From contig JADLAX010000100.1 in NCBI GenBank assembly GCA_020848035.1, positions 1-64,000 on the forward strand: 64,000 nt of DNA, given 5' to 3'. Both the position numbers and the translations under genes were made by a program. Of the stretch, positions 34,075 through 42,140 are shown piece after piece; the first letter of the stretch is position 1; every line of letters starts with the position of its first letter. The stretch comes from Anaerolineae bacterium (GTDB taxonomy: Bacteria; Chloroflexota; Anaerolineae; Promineifilales; Promineifilaceae). Below the pieces are notes generated by a model. It was not told where the DNA came from and did no database searches. It was given only the letters and a program-made list of their open reading frames with translations.

Positions 34075-36228
34075 ATGTTAACCATACTGAAGATTGTGCG
34101 TTCTAGATTTGCTTATGCCACTGTAGCGGCCGTTTTTGGTGGCGTCATTGGGGCTATCTGGGCGGCGCTGGTGTTGGCTATCTTTGGCGCGGCGCCCGTT
34201 GCCGGGTTTGTTAAATTTCTGCTGCAGTTTTTGCTCATTCCGGCTACTGTTTTAGACAATGTTTATCCTGTGGTGGTTAATGCAGCGGCCGTTTTGCTGA
34301 TTGTGTCGCACGTGGTCATCGGGTTGGGTAGTGGACTGGGCCTGTTTCAGCATATGCGAATCGGCCGTTTTCTCTACTTTGCCTCAGAGACCGCTTTTGT
34401 CTGGGGGTTGGCAGGGCAGGTCGTGACCTTCCTCATCGGCAACGGCCTGGTCAACGGCGTGCGCGCCATGATGGGGTTGGAGACCGGCTTGCTGGTAGAA
34501 CCGCCTGTGGTGTTTGGGGCTATCCTCAGCATCTTTGGTTCCCTACTGTTTGCTGGTGTTCTCACCGACTGGATTTTGTGGATGGGTGGGCATAAAACGC
34601 CCTTAAAGCACGGTGCCCCCGAAGGCAAACCCGAATGGTTCCGCTACTTCTCGGTGGATGTGAACCATAAAGTGATTGGCATTCAATACGGCGTTACCAG
34701 CATCTTTGTCCTGTTTGTGGGCGGCATCTTTGCCATTCTGTTCCGCCTGGAATTGTCTCAGCCTGGCATGCAGTTCCTCAGCTTCGACCAGTACAACACC
34801 CTGTTTAGCGCCCACGGCATTGTCATGATTGCCAGCATCTTGCTCGGCGTGGGGGCCATGAGCAACTACCTGGTCCCGCTCATGATCGGTGCCTCCGATA
34901 TGGCTTTCCCGCGCCTGAATGCGTTTAGCTACTGGATTGGGGCACCCTCAATTGTTCTCATCCTGGCGGGCATGGCGGTTGGAGGTTGGGATACCGGTTG
35001 GGTCGGCTACGCGCCGCTGTCGTTAAACACCCAGTCGGTTGGGGTGCAGCTTTTCTTGCTGGGCTTCTACATGAACGGCTTTTCGTCCATCGCCAGCGCC
35101 ATCAACATCATCGTTTCTACCATCACCATGCGGGCCAAAGGCATGAGCCTGTTCCGTATGCCGATTTTTGTGTGGGCGGCCCTGGCGGCGGCGTTGATTC
35201 AGTTCACCGCTACGCAAACGGTTGGGGTGGCCCTCAGCCTGACCATTGCCGAACGAACGCTGGGCCTCACCTTCTTTGACCCGGTTAACGGCGGTGATCC
35301 CATTCTGTACCAGCATCTTTTCTGGTTCTACTCGCACCCGGTGGTGTACGTGTTCGTTTTGCCGGGGTTGGGCATCATTAGCGAGCTGCTGCCGGTGTTC
35401 TCGCGCAAGCCGCTGTTTGGCTATCGCTGGATTGCTTTGTCCAGCATCGGTATCGCCCTGGTAGGCTTTTTGGTGTGGGCGCACCACATGTTTGTCTCTG
35501 GCATGAGCGATGCCCTGCGGGTGCCGTTTATGATTTCCACCATGTTTGTGGCTATTCCCACCGGGGTTAAGTTCTTTAGCTGGGTGGCGACGATTTGGGA
35601 AGGCAAGCTTTCGTTTGAAACGCCGATGCTGTTTGTGCTGGGCGCGATTTCGGTCTTCTTGATTGGGGGCGTAACCGGGCCTATCCTCGGCACCATTCCC
35701 ACCGACATGCACCTGCACGACAGCTACTGGGTGGTGGGGCACTTTCATGCCACCATGTTTGGTGGCTTTATCTTTCCGTTCTGTGCCGCTTTGTATTACT
35801 GGTATCCCAAGATTACCGGGCATATGTACAAAGAGTCGCTGGGTAAACTGCACTTCTGGCTGATGGTGCCTGGCTTCTGGGTGATGAGCTTTGGGCAGAT
35901 GAGCGCGGGTATCCTGGGGATGCGCCGCCGTATTGCGGATTATGAAGCCACGCTGGGCGTCTCTAATACCCAAATTCTGATTACGCTGACGGCGTTGGTA
36001 ATTGGCTGGTCGCTGCTGATCATGGTGTACAACTTTATCATCAGTGCGCGGACGGAGCCGGTGGCTTCGACCAATCCGTGGCGGTCTCGTTCGCCCGAAT
36101 GGCAGACGCCGACGCCGATTCCCGAGTTTAACTACAATGTGCCGTTTGAGGTGGTGGGTGATCCTTATGATTACGGCCTGACAGCGTCGCAGTATGTGAA
36201 TATGGCCCCGGCTGCGGCCGGAGATTAG
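34075..36228 (+). CDS. ctaD: cytochrome c oxidase subunit I, A2-type, with N-terminal membrane extension
   Basis: A 717-residue heme-copper oxidase catalytic subunit. Heme and CuB ligands are intact: His247 in AHGIVM, YSHPVVY at 419-425 (CuB His421 with cross-linked Tyr425), HH at 470-471, and HFH at 556-558. The motif YSHP rather than GHPE marks the A2 group of A-type oxidases, which lack the D-channel Glu. Residues 1-195 are an extra segment with about four transmembrane helices before the usual start (FSVDVNHKVIGIQYG), so the protein is about 150-190 residues longer than typical. No exact ACGGCCGT in the gene, only one-base variants. Confidence 0.95.
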   Translation: MLTILKIVRSRFAYATVAAVFGGVIGAIWAALVLAIFGAAPVAGFVKFLLQFLLIPATVLDNVYPVVVNAAAVLLIVSHVVIGLGSGLGLFQHMRIGRFLYFASETAFVWGLAGQVVTFLIGNGLVNGVRAMMGLETGLLVEPPVVFGAILSIFGSLLFAGVLTDWILWMGGHKTPLKHGAPEGKPEWFRYFSVDVNHKVIGIQYGVTSIFVLFVGGIFAILFRLELSQPGMQFLSFDQYNTLFSAHGIVMIASILLGVGAMSNYLVPLMIGASDMAFPRLNAFSYWIGAPSIVLILAGMAVGGWDTGWVGYAPLSLNTQSVGVQLFLLGFYMNGFSSIASAINIIVSTITMRAKGMSLFRMPIFVWAALAAALIQFTATQTVGVALSLTIAERTLGLTFFDPVNGGDPILYQHLFWFYSHPVVYVFVLPGLGIISELLPVFSRKPLFGYRWIALSSIGIALVGFLVWAHHMFVSGMSDALRVPFMISTMFVAIPTGVKFFSWVATIWEGKLSFETPMLFVLGAISVFLIGGVTGPILGTIPTDMHLHDSYWVVGHFHATMFGGFIFPFCAALYYWYPKITGHMYKESLGKLHFWLMVPGFWVMSFGQMSAGILGMRRRIADYEATLGVSNTQILITLTALVIGWSLLIMVYNFIISARTEPVASTNPWRSRSPEWQTPTPIPEFNYNVPFEVVGDPYDYGLTASQYVNMAPAAAGD

Positions 36229-36266
36229 TCTGTGTTACGGCCGTACCCTATCAAGGAGAGTTGAAC

Positions 36267-36470
36267 GTGAGTGAAGCAAAAGCAACCGCCCAGCGCACCG
36301 GCCTCTATGTCTTTCTGGCCCTGCTGGTGTTAACCGTGGCCGAATCAATTATCGGTGGCCTGGAAACGCCGATTACGGTTTTGCTCATCATCATTGCCCT
36401 GATTAAGGCAGCGTTGATTATCTACTTTTTTATGCACGTGTATCGCTTATGGCGTGAGGAGAGTCATTGA
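36267..36470 (+). CDS. small cytochrome c oxidase subunit IV-like protein
   Basis: A 67-residue membrane protein with two transmembrane helices and the caa3 subunit IV/CyoD-like pattern (TGLYVFLALLVLTVAES, AALIIYFFMHVYRLWREE). I choose the GTG at 36267 because AGGAG lies 8 bp upstream; the TTG two codons earlier abuts the ribosome-binding site. It lies between subunits I and III, and its TGA overlaps the ATG of subunit III by one base. The role is structural support of the oxidase. Confidence 0.8.
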   Translation: MSEAKATAQRTGLYVFLALLVLTVAESIIGGLETPITVLLIIIALIKAALIIYFFMHVYRLWREESH

Positions 36471-37126
36471 TGAGTACCGTAACTCCCAAAGCACACCACG
36501 ATGATCATCATGACCAGGCTCACAGCCATGAACTGCCCTGGCCACAGCAGCTGCGGGCCAACCGGCTGGGGCTCTGGCTGTTCTGCATTTCGGAAATTTT
36601 CCTGTTTCTGGCGCTGCTGGCGGCCCGGTTTTACCTGTGGGGCGGCGAGCGTCCGGAACTGAGCCAGGGGCTGGGCCTGATTACCACCACCGTCCTGTTG
36701 GTGAGCAGCTACTTTGTGTTCCGTGGCGAGACGGCGATGGAACACGGCGACCGCAAGGCCTTCTTGAACAGCTTTATGGCAGCGGCCGTTTTTGGCTTTA
36801 TCTTCTTTGTTGGAGTGGTGGTGCTGGAATGGAACATCTTTGGCCTGGAGCTGAACCTGTTTGGCATTGAGTGGTTTGGCCACCTCAAACCCACCGACGG
36901 CGTGTTTGGCGGCGTCTTTTTTGCCATGACCGGCATGCACGCCCTGCATGTGCTGAGCGGTTTGGTAATCATCTATATTGTGTGGAACCTGGGTCGCAAA
37001 GGGCACTTCACCTCAGAAAAACATTGGGGCGTCGAAGCCTGCGCCATCTACTGGCATTACGTCGACGTAGTCTGGGTATTTTTCTACCCGGCCCTGTACC
37101 TGATCGGCACGGTGGCCCACAGTTGA
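36470..37126 (+). CDS. ctaE: cytochrome c oxidase subunit III
   Basis: A 218-residue membrane protein with five transmembrane helices, a short His-rich cytoplasmic N-terminus (AHHDDHHDQAHSHE), GLWLFCISEIFLFLALLAAR, MTGMHALHVLSGL and the C-terminal EACAIYWHYVDVVWVFFYP, which is the signature of subunit III. ATG at 36470 follows GAGGAG by six bases. It is thought to stabilise subunit I and proton uptake; there is no redox centre. Length fits the five-helix form of caa3 oxidases. Confidence 0.95.
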   Translation: MSTVTPKAHHDDHHDQAHSHELPWPQQLRANRLGLWLFCISEIFLFLALLAARFYLWGGERPELSQGLGLITTTVLLVSSYFVFRGETAMEHGDRKAFLNSFMAAAVFGFIFFVGVVVLEWNIFGLELNLFGIEWFGHLKPTDGVFGGVFFAMTGMHALHVLSGLVIIYIVWNLGRKGHFTSEKHWGVEACAIYWHYVDVVWVFFYPALYLIGTVAHS

Positions 37127-37260
37127 TGGGGTGTCAAGGTGAAGGGGTGACAAGGTGAACGGGAGAAGGCGTGTGCAGTTATGCCCTTTTTAGCATGACT
37201 GTTCGCCGCAAACCGTTCACTGTTCACCAATTACCGAAAACCGACTACCGGTTTTTAAGC
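37127..37260. repeat. spacer of GGTGA and TTCAC/TTACCG words
   Basis: GGTGTCAAGGTGAAGGGGTGAC words (37130-37157) and AACCGTTCACTGTTCACCAATTACCG (37210-37235) fill the 146-bp gap between ctaE and ctaG. Partial palindrome, similar to 24073 and 50583. Confidence 0.55.
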
Positions 37261-37272
37261 GAGTGAAGCAAC

Positions 37273-38214
37273 ATGGATCCTGTCCTGAAAGCAATTTTGC
37301 TCTCCTGGGATTGGAAGATTGAAGTCATTGTCGTCCTGGCCCTGGCCGGGACGCTTTATTCTAGGGGGTGGTGGCTGCTGCGTCGGCGGGCGGGCGCGGG
37401 GCAGCGGTATCGACGTGCGGTGCGCTCCCGCTGGCGGCTGGCCGTCACCTGGCGGCTGGTCGCTTACTGGGCGGGGCTCTTTTTTATTGCCCTGGCGCTG
37501 TTGTCGCCCATCGACGCCCTGGGGCAGCAGCTCTTTTTTATGCACATGATCCAGCACCTGCTGCTGATCATGATTGCCCCGCCGCTGCTGTTGGTGGCTA
37601 ACCCAATGCCATTTGTGCTGTGGGGGCTGCCCGATGGGCTGCGGCGCAGAGTGGGGGGCTTGTTCAGCCAGGCGCTGCACCGCGATTCAGCCTTCCGCCG
37701 TGGGCTGCGCACGGTGACCCAGCCTGGCATCGTTTGGATGACCTGGGTCATTTGCCTTATCGGCTGGCACGATCCGGGCATGTACAATGCCGCCCTGCGC
37801 CACGAGTGGGTCCACGACCTGGAGCATCTCACCTTTTTTATCCCCAGCATGTTTCTGTGGTGGCACCTCACCGGGGCCGGGCCACGGCTGCGCAAGCAGG
37901 CCAGCCTGCTTGCGCGCATTGCCCTGGTGATTTCGGCCGTGCCGCCCAACATGCTCACTGGCATTGTGCTGGCTTTTGCCGAGAAAGGGTATTACTCGTA
38001 TTATGAGGCGGTGCCCCGGCTGTGGGGCATTGACGTGCTGACGGACCAGCAGTTGGGCGGGGTGATTATGTGGGTGCCGGGCAGCATGATGTACATTATA
38101 GCGGCGCTGATTTTAATCGGCCGTTTTCTGAGCCAGGAAGACCGCAAACCACAGCTGCCGGAATCGGAGTGGGCCTCAAGCAGTGCCGTTGCCGCCCCAG
38201 GGCTGAAGCAGTAG
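37273..38214 (+). CDS. ctaG: cytochrome c oxidase assembly factor CtaG (caa3-type)
   Basis: A 313-residue polytopic protein with about seven transmembrane helices and the caa3_CtaG pattern: HMIQHLLLIMIAPPLLLVAN near residue 95, CLIGWHDPGMYNAALRHEWV near 160, and LEHLTFFIPSMFLWWHL near 183; conserved His residues in membrane helices suit copper handling. Members are needed for caa3 oxidase maturation, probably CuB delivery. It follows ctaE in the same orientation. Confidence 0.9.
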   Translation: MDPVLKAILLSWDWKIEVIVVLALAGTLYSRGWWLLRRRAGAGQRYRRAVRSRWRLAVTWRLVAYWAGLFFIALALLSPIDALGQQLFFMHMIQHLLLIMIAPPLLLVANPMPFVLWGLPDGLRRRVGGLFSQALHRDSAFRRGLRTVTQPGIVWMTWVICLIGWHDPGMYNAALRHEWVHDLEHLTFFIPSMFLWWHLTGAGPRLRKQASLLARIALVISAVPPNMLTGIVLAFAEKGYYSYYEAVPRLWGIDVLTDQQLGGVIMWVPGSMMYIIAALILIGRFLSQEDRKPQLPESEWASSSAVAAPGLKQ

Positions 38215-38247
38215 CCAGCCGCCAGGTGCGGGGGCACGGAGCCGATC

Positions 38248-39021
38248 ATGAACGTCTTAAAACAATTGTTTAGCCGCCGCTGGATTGGCGGCACGATTTT
38301 GGTGCTGGTGGTGGTGGCGCTGTTTGTGCGCCTGGGCTTCTGGCAGCTGGATCGCTTGGACCAACGCCGGGCGCAAAACGAAGTGCTGCGTGCGGCCCTG
38401 GATGCCGCTCCGTTGGACCTGGCCCAGCCGCTGCCGGATACGCCAGAAGCGCTGGAAAACCGTCTGGCCACAGTTACTGGAACATACGACTTTGCTCAGG
38501 AGCGCATTGTGCTGCTGCAAACCTGGCAGGGCCGCCCCGGTGTTTGGCTGCTGACGCCGCTGTTGATTGAGGGGAAGGCGAACACGGCCGTTCTCGTCAA
38601 TCGTGGCTGGGTACCGCAAAAAGAGTATGAGGCAGGCGAATTGAGCAGTTACCAGGCAACCACCGATGAAGTGCAGGTGGCCGGGTATCTGGCACACAGC
38701 CAGCCCAATCGTGCCCCAACGAGCGAACCAGTCGGTGCGGAAGTGTACCGCATGGACATCAATGCCATCGCTGAGACTGTGCCCTATGACCTGCTGCCCG
38801 TTATCCTGGTGGATGCACCGCCGGAAGATACGTTTGACCGGGAACCACCGCTGCGCACCCCACGCGAAGTTGATTTGTCGGAGGGGCCGCACCTGAGCTA
38901 TGCCTGGCAGTGGTTTATTTTTGCGGTGATGACCAGCGGTCTGTACGTCTATTTTGTGCGCCGTTCGAGTTTGGAACGGCCGTCGCCTGCCCCAACTTCC
39001 CATGAAAACGACACTGAATAA
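38248..39021 (+). CDS. SURF1 family oxidase assembly protein
   Basis: A 257-residue protein with the SURF1 layout: N-terminal helix (FVRLGFWQLDRLDQRRAQNE, residues about 22-43), a periplasmic domain with NRGWVPQKEYEA and a C-terminal helix LSYAWQWFIFAVMTSGLYVY followed by a basic end. It helps insert heme a into subunit I. It lies 33 bp after ctaG and its 3' end overlaps the next gene by 20 bp. Confidence 0.9.
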   Translation: MNVLKQLFSRRWIGGTILVLVVVALFVRLGFWQLDRLDQRRAQNEVLRAALDAAPLDLAQPLPDTPEALENRLATVTGTYDFAQERIVLLQTWQGRPGVWLLTPLLIEGKANTAVLVNRGWVPQKEYEAGELSSYQATTDEVQVAGYLAHSQPNRAPTSEPVGAEVYRMDINAIAETVPYDLLPVILVDAPPEDTFDREPPLRTPREVDLSEGPHLSYAWQWFIFAVMTSGLYVYFVRRSSLERPSPAPTSHENDTE

Positions 39022-39568
39022 CTTTACCCGCCTGGCACTTTTGCTGGCTTTGCTGCTGACGCGATGGCAAACGGCCGTGGCCCACGGCGGCGGCGCGCTG
39101 CAAATTGGCAATGCCCCGATTGCCGATTACCTGGTTTCTGTCTGGACCAATCCACCGACGGCCCGCGCCGGGCAGACGATCCATGTGACCGTGGGCGTGG
39201 CCCTGGCTGAAGATGGCGCGCCGATGCTGGAAGCGGAGGTGCTGGCGACGATATTGGACGCTGCCGGGCAGCCCCTCTCTTCGGCCGCAGCTACCACGGA
39301 GCAGTCGGTTAACCGGCTGTTTTATGAGGCCGATCTGGCTGGGGTACCCGCCGGAGAGTATGAGCTGGTGGTGGCGGTGTCTGGCCCGGCGGGGAGTGGC
39401 CCCGTCTCTGTGCCGCTGGTGGTGAACCCGGTATCGATCTGGCCCTGGGTGGTGGGCGTGGCTGCGGTGGTGGTGTTTGTCTGGGTTGTGTTGGGCTGGC
39501 GTAAGAAGGGAAAAGTGAGGCAACCGGTGCGGCGAACGGCCGTTTCCCGTTCCCGTTCTGTAGATTAA
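39002..39568 (+). CDS. exported protein with YtkA/FixH-like domain and C-terminal helix
   Basis: A 188-residue protein. The start at 39002 overlaps the SURF1 gene but gives a standard signal peptide (MKTTLNNFTRLALLLALLL, cleavage near TAVAHGG). The mature domain, residues about 32-145, is beta-rich with AGQTIHVTVGVAL, APMLEAEVLATI and GVPAGEYELVVAVSGP, as in the Ig-like YtkA/FixH or CopC-type fold. Histidines at its N-terminus (AHGGG) could bind copper, but no CopC site is evident. A transmembrane helix and a basic tail end it. Its place at the end of the oxidase operon suggests a role in oxidase copper handling, inferred. Confidence 0.65.
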   Translation: MKTTLNNFTRLALLLALLLTRWQTAVAHGGGALQIGNAPIADYLVSVWTNPPTARAGQTIHVTVGVALAEDGAPMLEAEVLATILDAAGQPLSSAAATTEQSVNRLFYEADLAGVPAGEYELVVAVSGPAGSGPVSVPLVVNPVSIWPWVVGVAAVVVFVWVVLGWRKKGKVRQPVRRTAVSRSRSVD

Positions 39569-39594
39569 GCGTCAATGAAACGTTGCTTTACTGA

Positions 39595-39623
39595 GTGACA
39601 TTTTGGTGACACGCCGTTATAAT
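39595..39623 (+). promoter_or_regulatory. sigma-70 promoter for transglutaminase-like gene
   Basis: GTGACA at 39595-39600, 17-bp spacer, TATAAT at 39618-39623. Near-consensus; the start would be near 39630, giving a 65-nt leader. Confidence 0.75.
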
Positions 39624-39648
39624 TTTTGGCGAGAAGAAGATATCTTGC

Positions 39649-39675
39649 GTAAACCGCCCAATATTCGCGGTTTAC
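39649..39675 (+). repeat. leader hairpin GTAAACCGC/GCGGTTTAC
   Basis: Perfect 9-bp stem with a 9-nt loop, within the predicted leader of the gene at 39695. It shares its core with the hairpin at 181-241, so it could be a dispersed element or a common regulatory structure. Confidence 0.6.
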
Positions 39676-39694
39676 CAACGCCCGGGAAAATAAT

Positions 39695-42010
39695 ATGCGT
39701 ATTCGACCGAAGTTAGAAGAAGGTTGGTCCACCCTCATCCTCTTACTCGCCATGATCCTGATTTCTGCGGCAGCCATTGCCCAGGCAGATCTCATCTTTG
39801 GCCTTCACGTTATTCCTCTGGTAGGCATCACTGCGGTGCTGGTTGGCACCCTTATTGCCAAAAGCCGTTTTGCGCCTAACAATGCCCACCTGTTCTCGCT
39901 GATTTATGGCCTGTTTGTGGTTTTTTACCTGGTAGGCACGCTGGACACCTTTGCCGGGATGCCCTGGCGTGAGCGCATCCTGCATCCCGTTGATGGCATT
40001 ATCTACCGGCAGGTGATCTGGCTGCAAAAGCTGGTTGATGGCGGCACCAGCCGGGATGGCCTCATTTTTGTCTTCCAGACCTCGTTGATTTATTGGGGGC
40101 TGGGCTACACGGCTGCCTGGTACACCTTCCGTCGCCCCCACGTGTGGCGCGTGGTGATTCCCACCGGGCTGGTGCTGTTGAGTGTGGTGTATTACTACGC
40201 CGGGCCGCGCCCGCTGGAGTATTACCTGGCGCTGTACCTGCTGCTGGCGCTGCTGTTTGTGGCTCGTACCTACCTGGTCGAGCAGGAGAAGGGCTGGCTG
40301 GCCAGCTCGGTGCGGTATGATAAGACGATCTGGTTCAACTTTATCCGGGCCGGGTTTGTTGTCTCGCTGCTGGCACTGGCGTTTACCTGGCGACTGCCGC
40401 CGCTGTCGGCCAGCGCCACGGTGGGCGATGCGCTGAACGGGGCCAGAGGGCCGTGGCGCGACTTCCAGGACAACTGGACGCGCATGTTTTCGGCGCTGCG
40501 CACCTATGGCACCAACACCACGGACCCGTACCAGGACACGCTGGTGCTGGGGGGGCCAAGAACGGTGGGCAATACGGCCGTTATGGACATCATCGTTCCC
40601 CGCGAACTGCCCTACGTTTACTGGCAGGCTAAGGTGTACCACACCTACGAAGATGGCGGTTGGCTGAGCCTGGAAGAACCATTTACCGAACACTTCCCCG
40701 ATGAGGGGCCGGTCAACGTGCCTTTTACGGCCGATCGTGAAGTAGTAACCCAAACCGTTATCTCCTACTTGCCCAATTCCAGCCTGATCTATGGCGCGCC
40801 GGACATCATTGACGTGAATCGGCCGATTAACGTGTACGGCAGCCGGGATGGTGGTGGGAACCAGTTGGTGAGCCAGGTGCGCTCCAAATTTGTGCTGCAA
40901 CTGGGCGACCAGTACGAAGTCACCTCGCGGCTGTCGCTGGCGGACGCCAGCAGCTTGCGCGAGGCCAGCACGGAATACCCGGATTGGGTGCTGCAAACCT
41001 ACCTGCAAGTGCCAGACAGCGTCACCCCCGAAACGCTGGCCCTGGCCGAAGAATTAACCGCGCCCTTCAATAATCCATTCGATAAAGCGATTGCCGTGCG
41101 CGACTACCTGCGCGAAAACATCGTCTACAACGACCAGATTCAGGCCACACCGGAAGGTATTGATCCGGTGCACTACACGCTGTTTGTGAGCCAGGAGGCG
41201 TACTGCAACTACTACGCCTCGGCCATGGCCCTGATGCTGCGTTCGCAGGGGGTCCCCACCCGCGTGGTTGGCGGTTATGCTCAGGGCAGCTTTGACCCAG
41301 AAACCAGCTCCTACCGCGTCCAGGCCAGCAATTCACACACCTGGGTTGAGGTGTTTTTCCCCAACTATGGCTGGATTCAGTTTGAGCCAACTGCTTCGGT
41401 ACCTGCCTGGGATCGGCCGGAAACGGTGGATGAAAGCGGCAGCGGCGGCGATGCTTTTAACGCGTTTTCCGCTCAATTTTTGAGCCGTGAAGAGCTGTTG
41501 GGCGAGGATCTGGATGCGCCGGAAGAGTCCACACTTGATGATGCGCTGCTGGATGATCTGCTGGCCGAAGAGGCAGAAGCCGTGGTTGAGCCTTCTTTCT
41601 GGGATACCTTCCCGGTGTGGCAGGCGCTGGGCGCGGTGCTGGTGCTGGCGGTGGCCATCACTCTTTCGTACGTGGCCAACGAGATGAATAAGCGTGTGGA
41701 AGGGGATGTGGACAAGAGCTTCTGGCGGCTGCGCAGCTGGGCTGGCTGGCTGGGGCTGACCACCCGCGAAACGCAAACGCCATATGAGCAGGCCGAGGTG
41801 TTGGTAACGGCCGTTCCCGAAGGCAAAGAACCGATCCGCACCCTGACCAAACAATTTGTGCTCAAGCAGTTCAGCCCGGCCAAAGCGTATGAAGAGGGCT
41901 TTAATCCGTTGTCCCAATGGCAGCAGCTGCGCCCCATCCTCATCCGCCAAACCCTGGCCAAGAAGCTGGACAACCTGCGCAACCGCCGGGCTAACGGCCG
42001 CAGACGGTAA
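39695..42010 (+). CDS. TgpA-like membrane transglutaminase
   Basis: A 771-residue protein of the DUF3488/transglutaminase-like (TgpA) group. About seven transmembrane helices in residues 10-245, then a periplasmic domain whose transglutaminase core has EAYCNYYASAMALMLRSQGV (catalytic Cys, about residue 506), NSHTWVEVFF (catalytic His) and FEPTASVP (catalytic Asp region replaced here by Glu/Pro context). One more transmembrane helix near 650 precedes a cytoplasmic DUF4129-like tail. MoxR and DUF58 genes, the usual partners, are absent here. Possible role: cell-surface protein cross-linking or proteolysis. Confidence 0.85.
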   Translation: MRIRPKLEEGWSTLILLLAMILISAAAIAQADLIFGLHVIPLVGITAVLVGTLIAKSRFAPNNAHLFSLIYGLFVVFYLVGTLDTFAGMPWRERILHPVDGIIYRQVIWLQKLVDGGTSRDGLIFVFQTSLIYWGLGYTAAWYTFRRPHVWRVVIPTGLVLLSVVYYYAGPRPLEYYLALYLLLALLFVARTYLVEQEKGWLASSVRYDKTIWFNFIRAGFVVSLLALAFTWRLPPLSASATVGDALNGARGPWRDFQDNWTRMFSALRTYGTNTTDPYQDTLVLGGPRTVGNTAVMDIIVPRELPYVYWQAKVYHTYEDGGWLSLEEPFTEHFPDEGPVNVPFTADREVVTQTVISYLPNSSLIYGAPDIIDVNRPINVYGSRDGGGNQLVSQVRSKFVLQLGDQYEVTSRLSLADASSLREASTEYPDWVLQTYLQVPDSVTPETLALAEELTAPFNNPFDKAIAVRDYLRENIVYNDQIQATPEGIDPVHYTLFVSQEAYCNYYASAMALMLRSQGVPTRVVGGYAQGSFDPETSSYRVQASNSHTWVEVFFPNYGWIQFEPTASVPAWDRPETVDESGSGGDAFNAFSAQFLSREELLGEDLDAPEESTLDDALLDDLLAEEAEAVVEPSFWDTFPVWQALGAVLVLAVAITLSYVANEMNKRVEGDVDKSFWRLRSWAGWLGLTTRETQTPYEQAEVLVTAVPEGKEPIRTLTKQFVLKQFSPAKAYEEGFNPLSQWQQLRPILIRQTLAKKLDNLRNRRANGRRR

Positions 42011-42027
42011 ATTCACCCTCACCCCAG

Positions 42028-42081
42028 CCCTCTCCCTGGGAGGGAGAGGGAGCCAGATTCCCTCCCCCTTCGAGGGGGAGG
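42028..42081. repeat. double hairpin of CCCTCTCCCT and CCTCCCCCT words
   Basis: Two perfect hairpins: 42028-42037 with 42041-42050, and 42061-42069 with 42073-42081, flanked by CACCCTCACCCC and AGGGTGGGGGT. It sits after the transglutaminase gene and may terminate it. Confidence 0.75.
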
Positions 42082-42127
42082 GTTAGGGTGGGGGTCATTT
42101 CCCCTTTTCTCCTCGCCCAAATTCCCC

Positions 42128-42133
42128 TAAAAT
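42128..42133 (+). promoter_or_regulatory. -10 box, possibly leaderless recQ
   Basis: TAAAAT, seven bases, ATG at 42141; no ribosome-binding site. Confidence 0.4.
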
Positions 42134-42140
42134 AGCTGGC

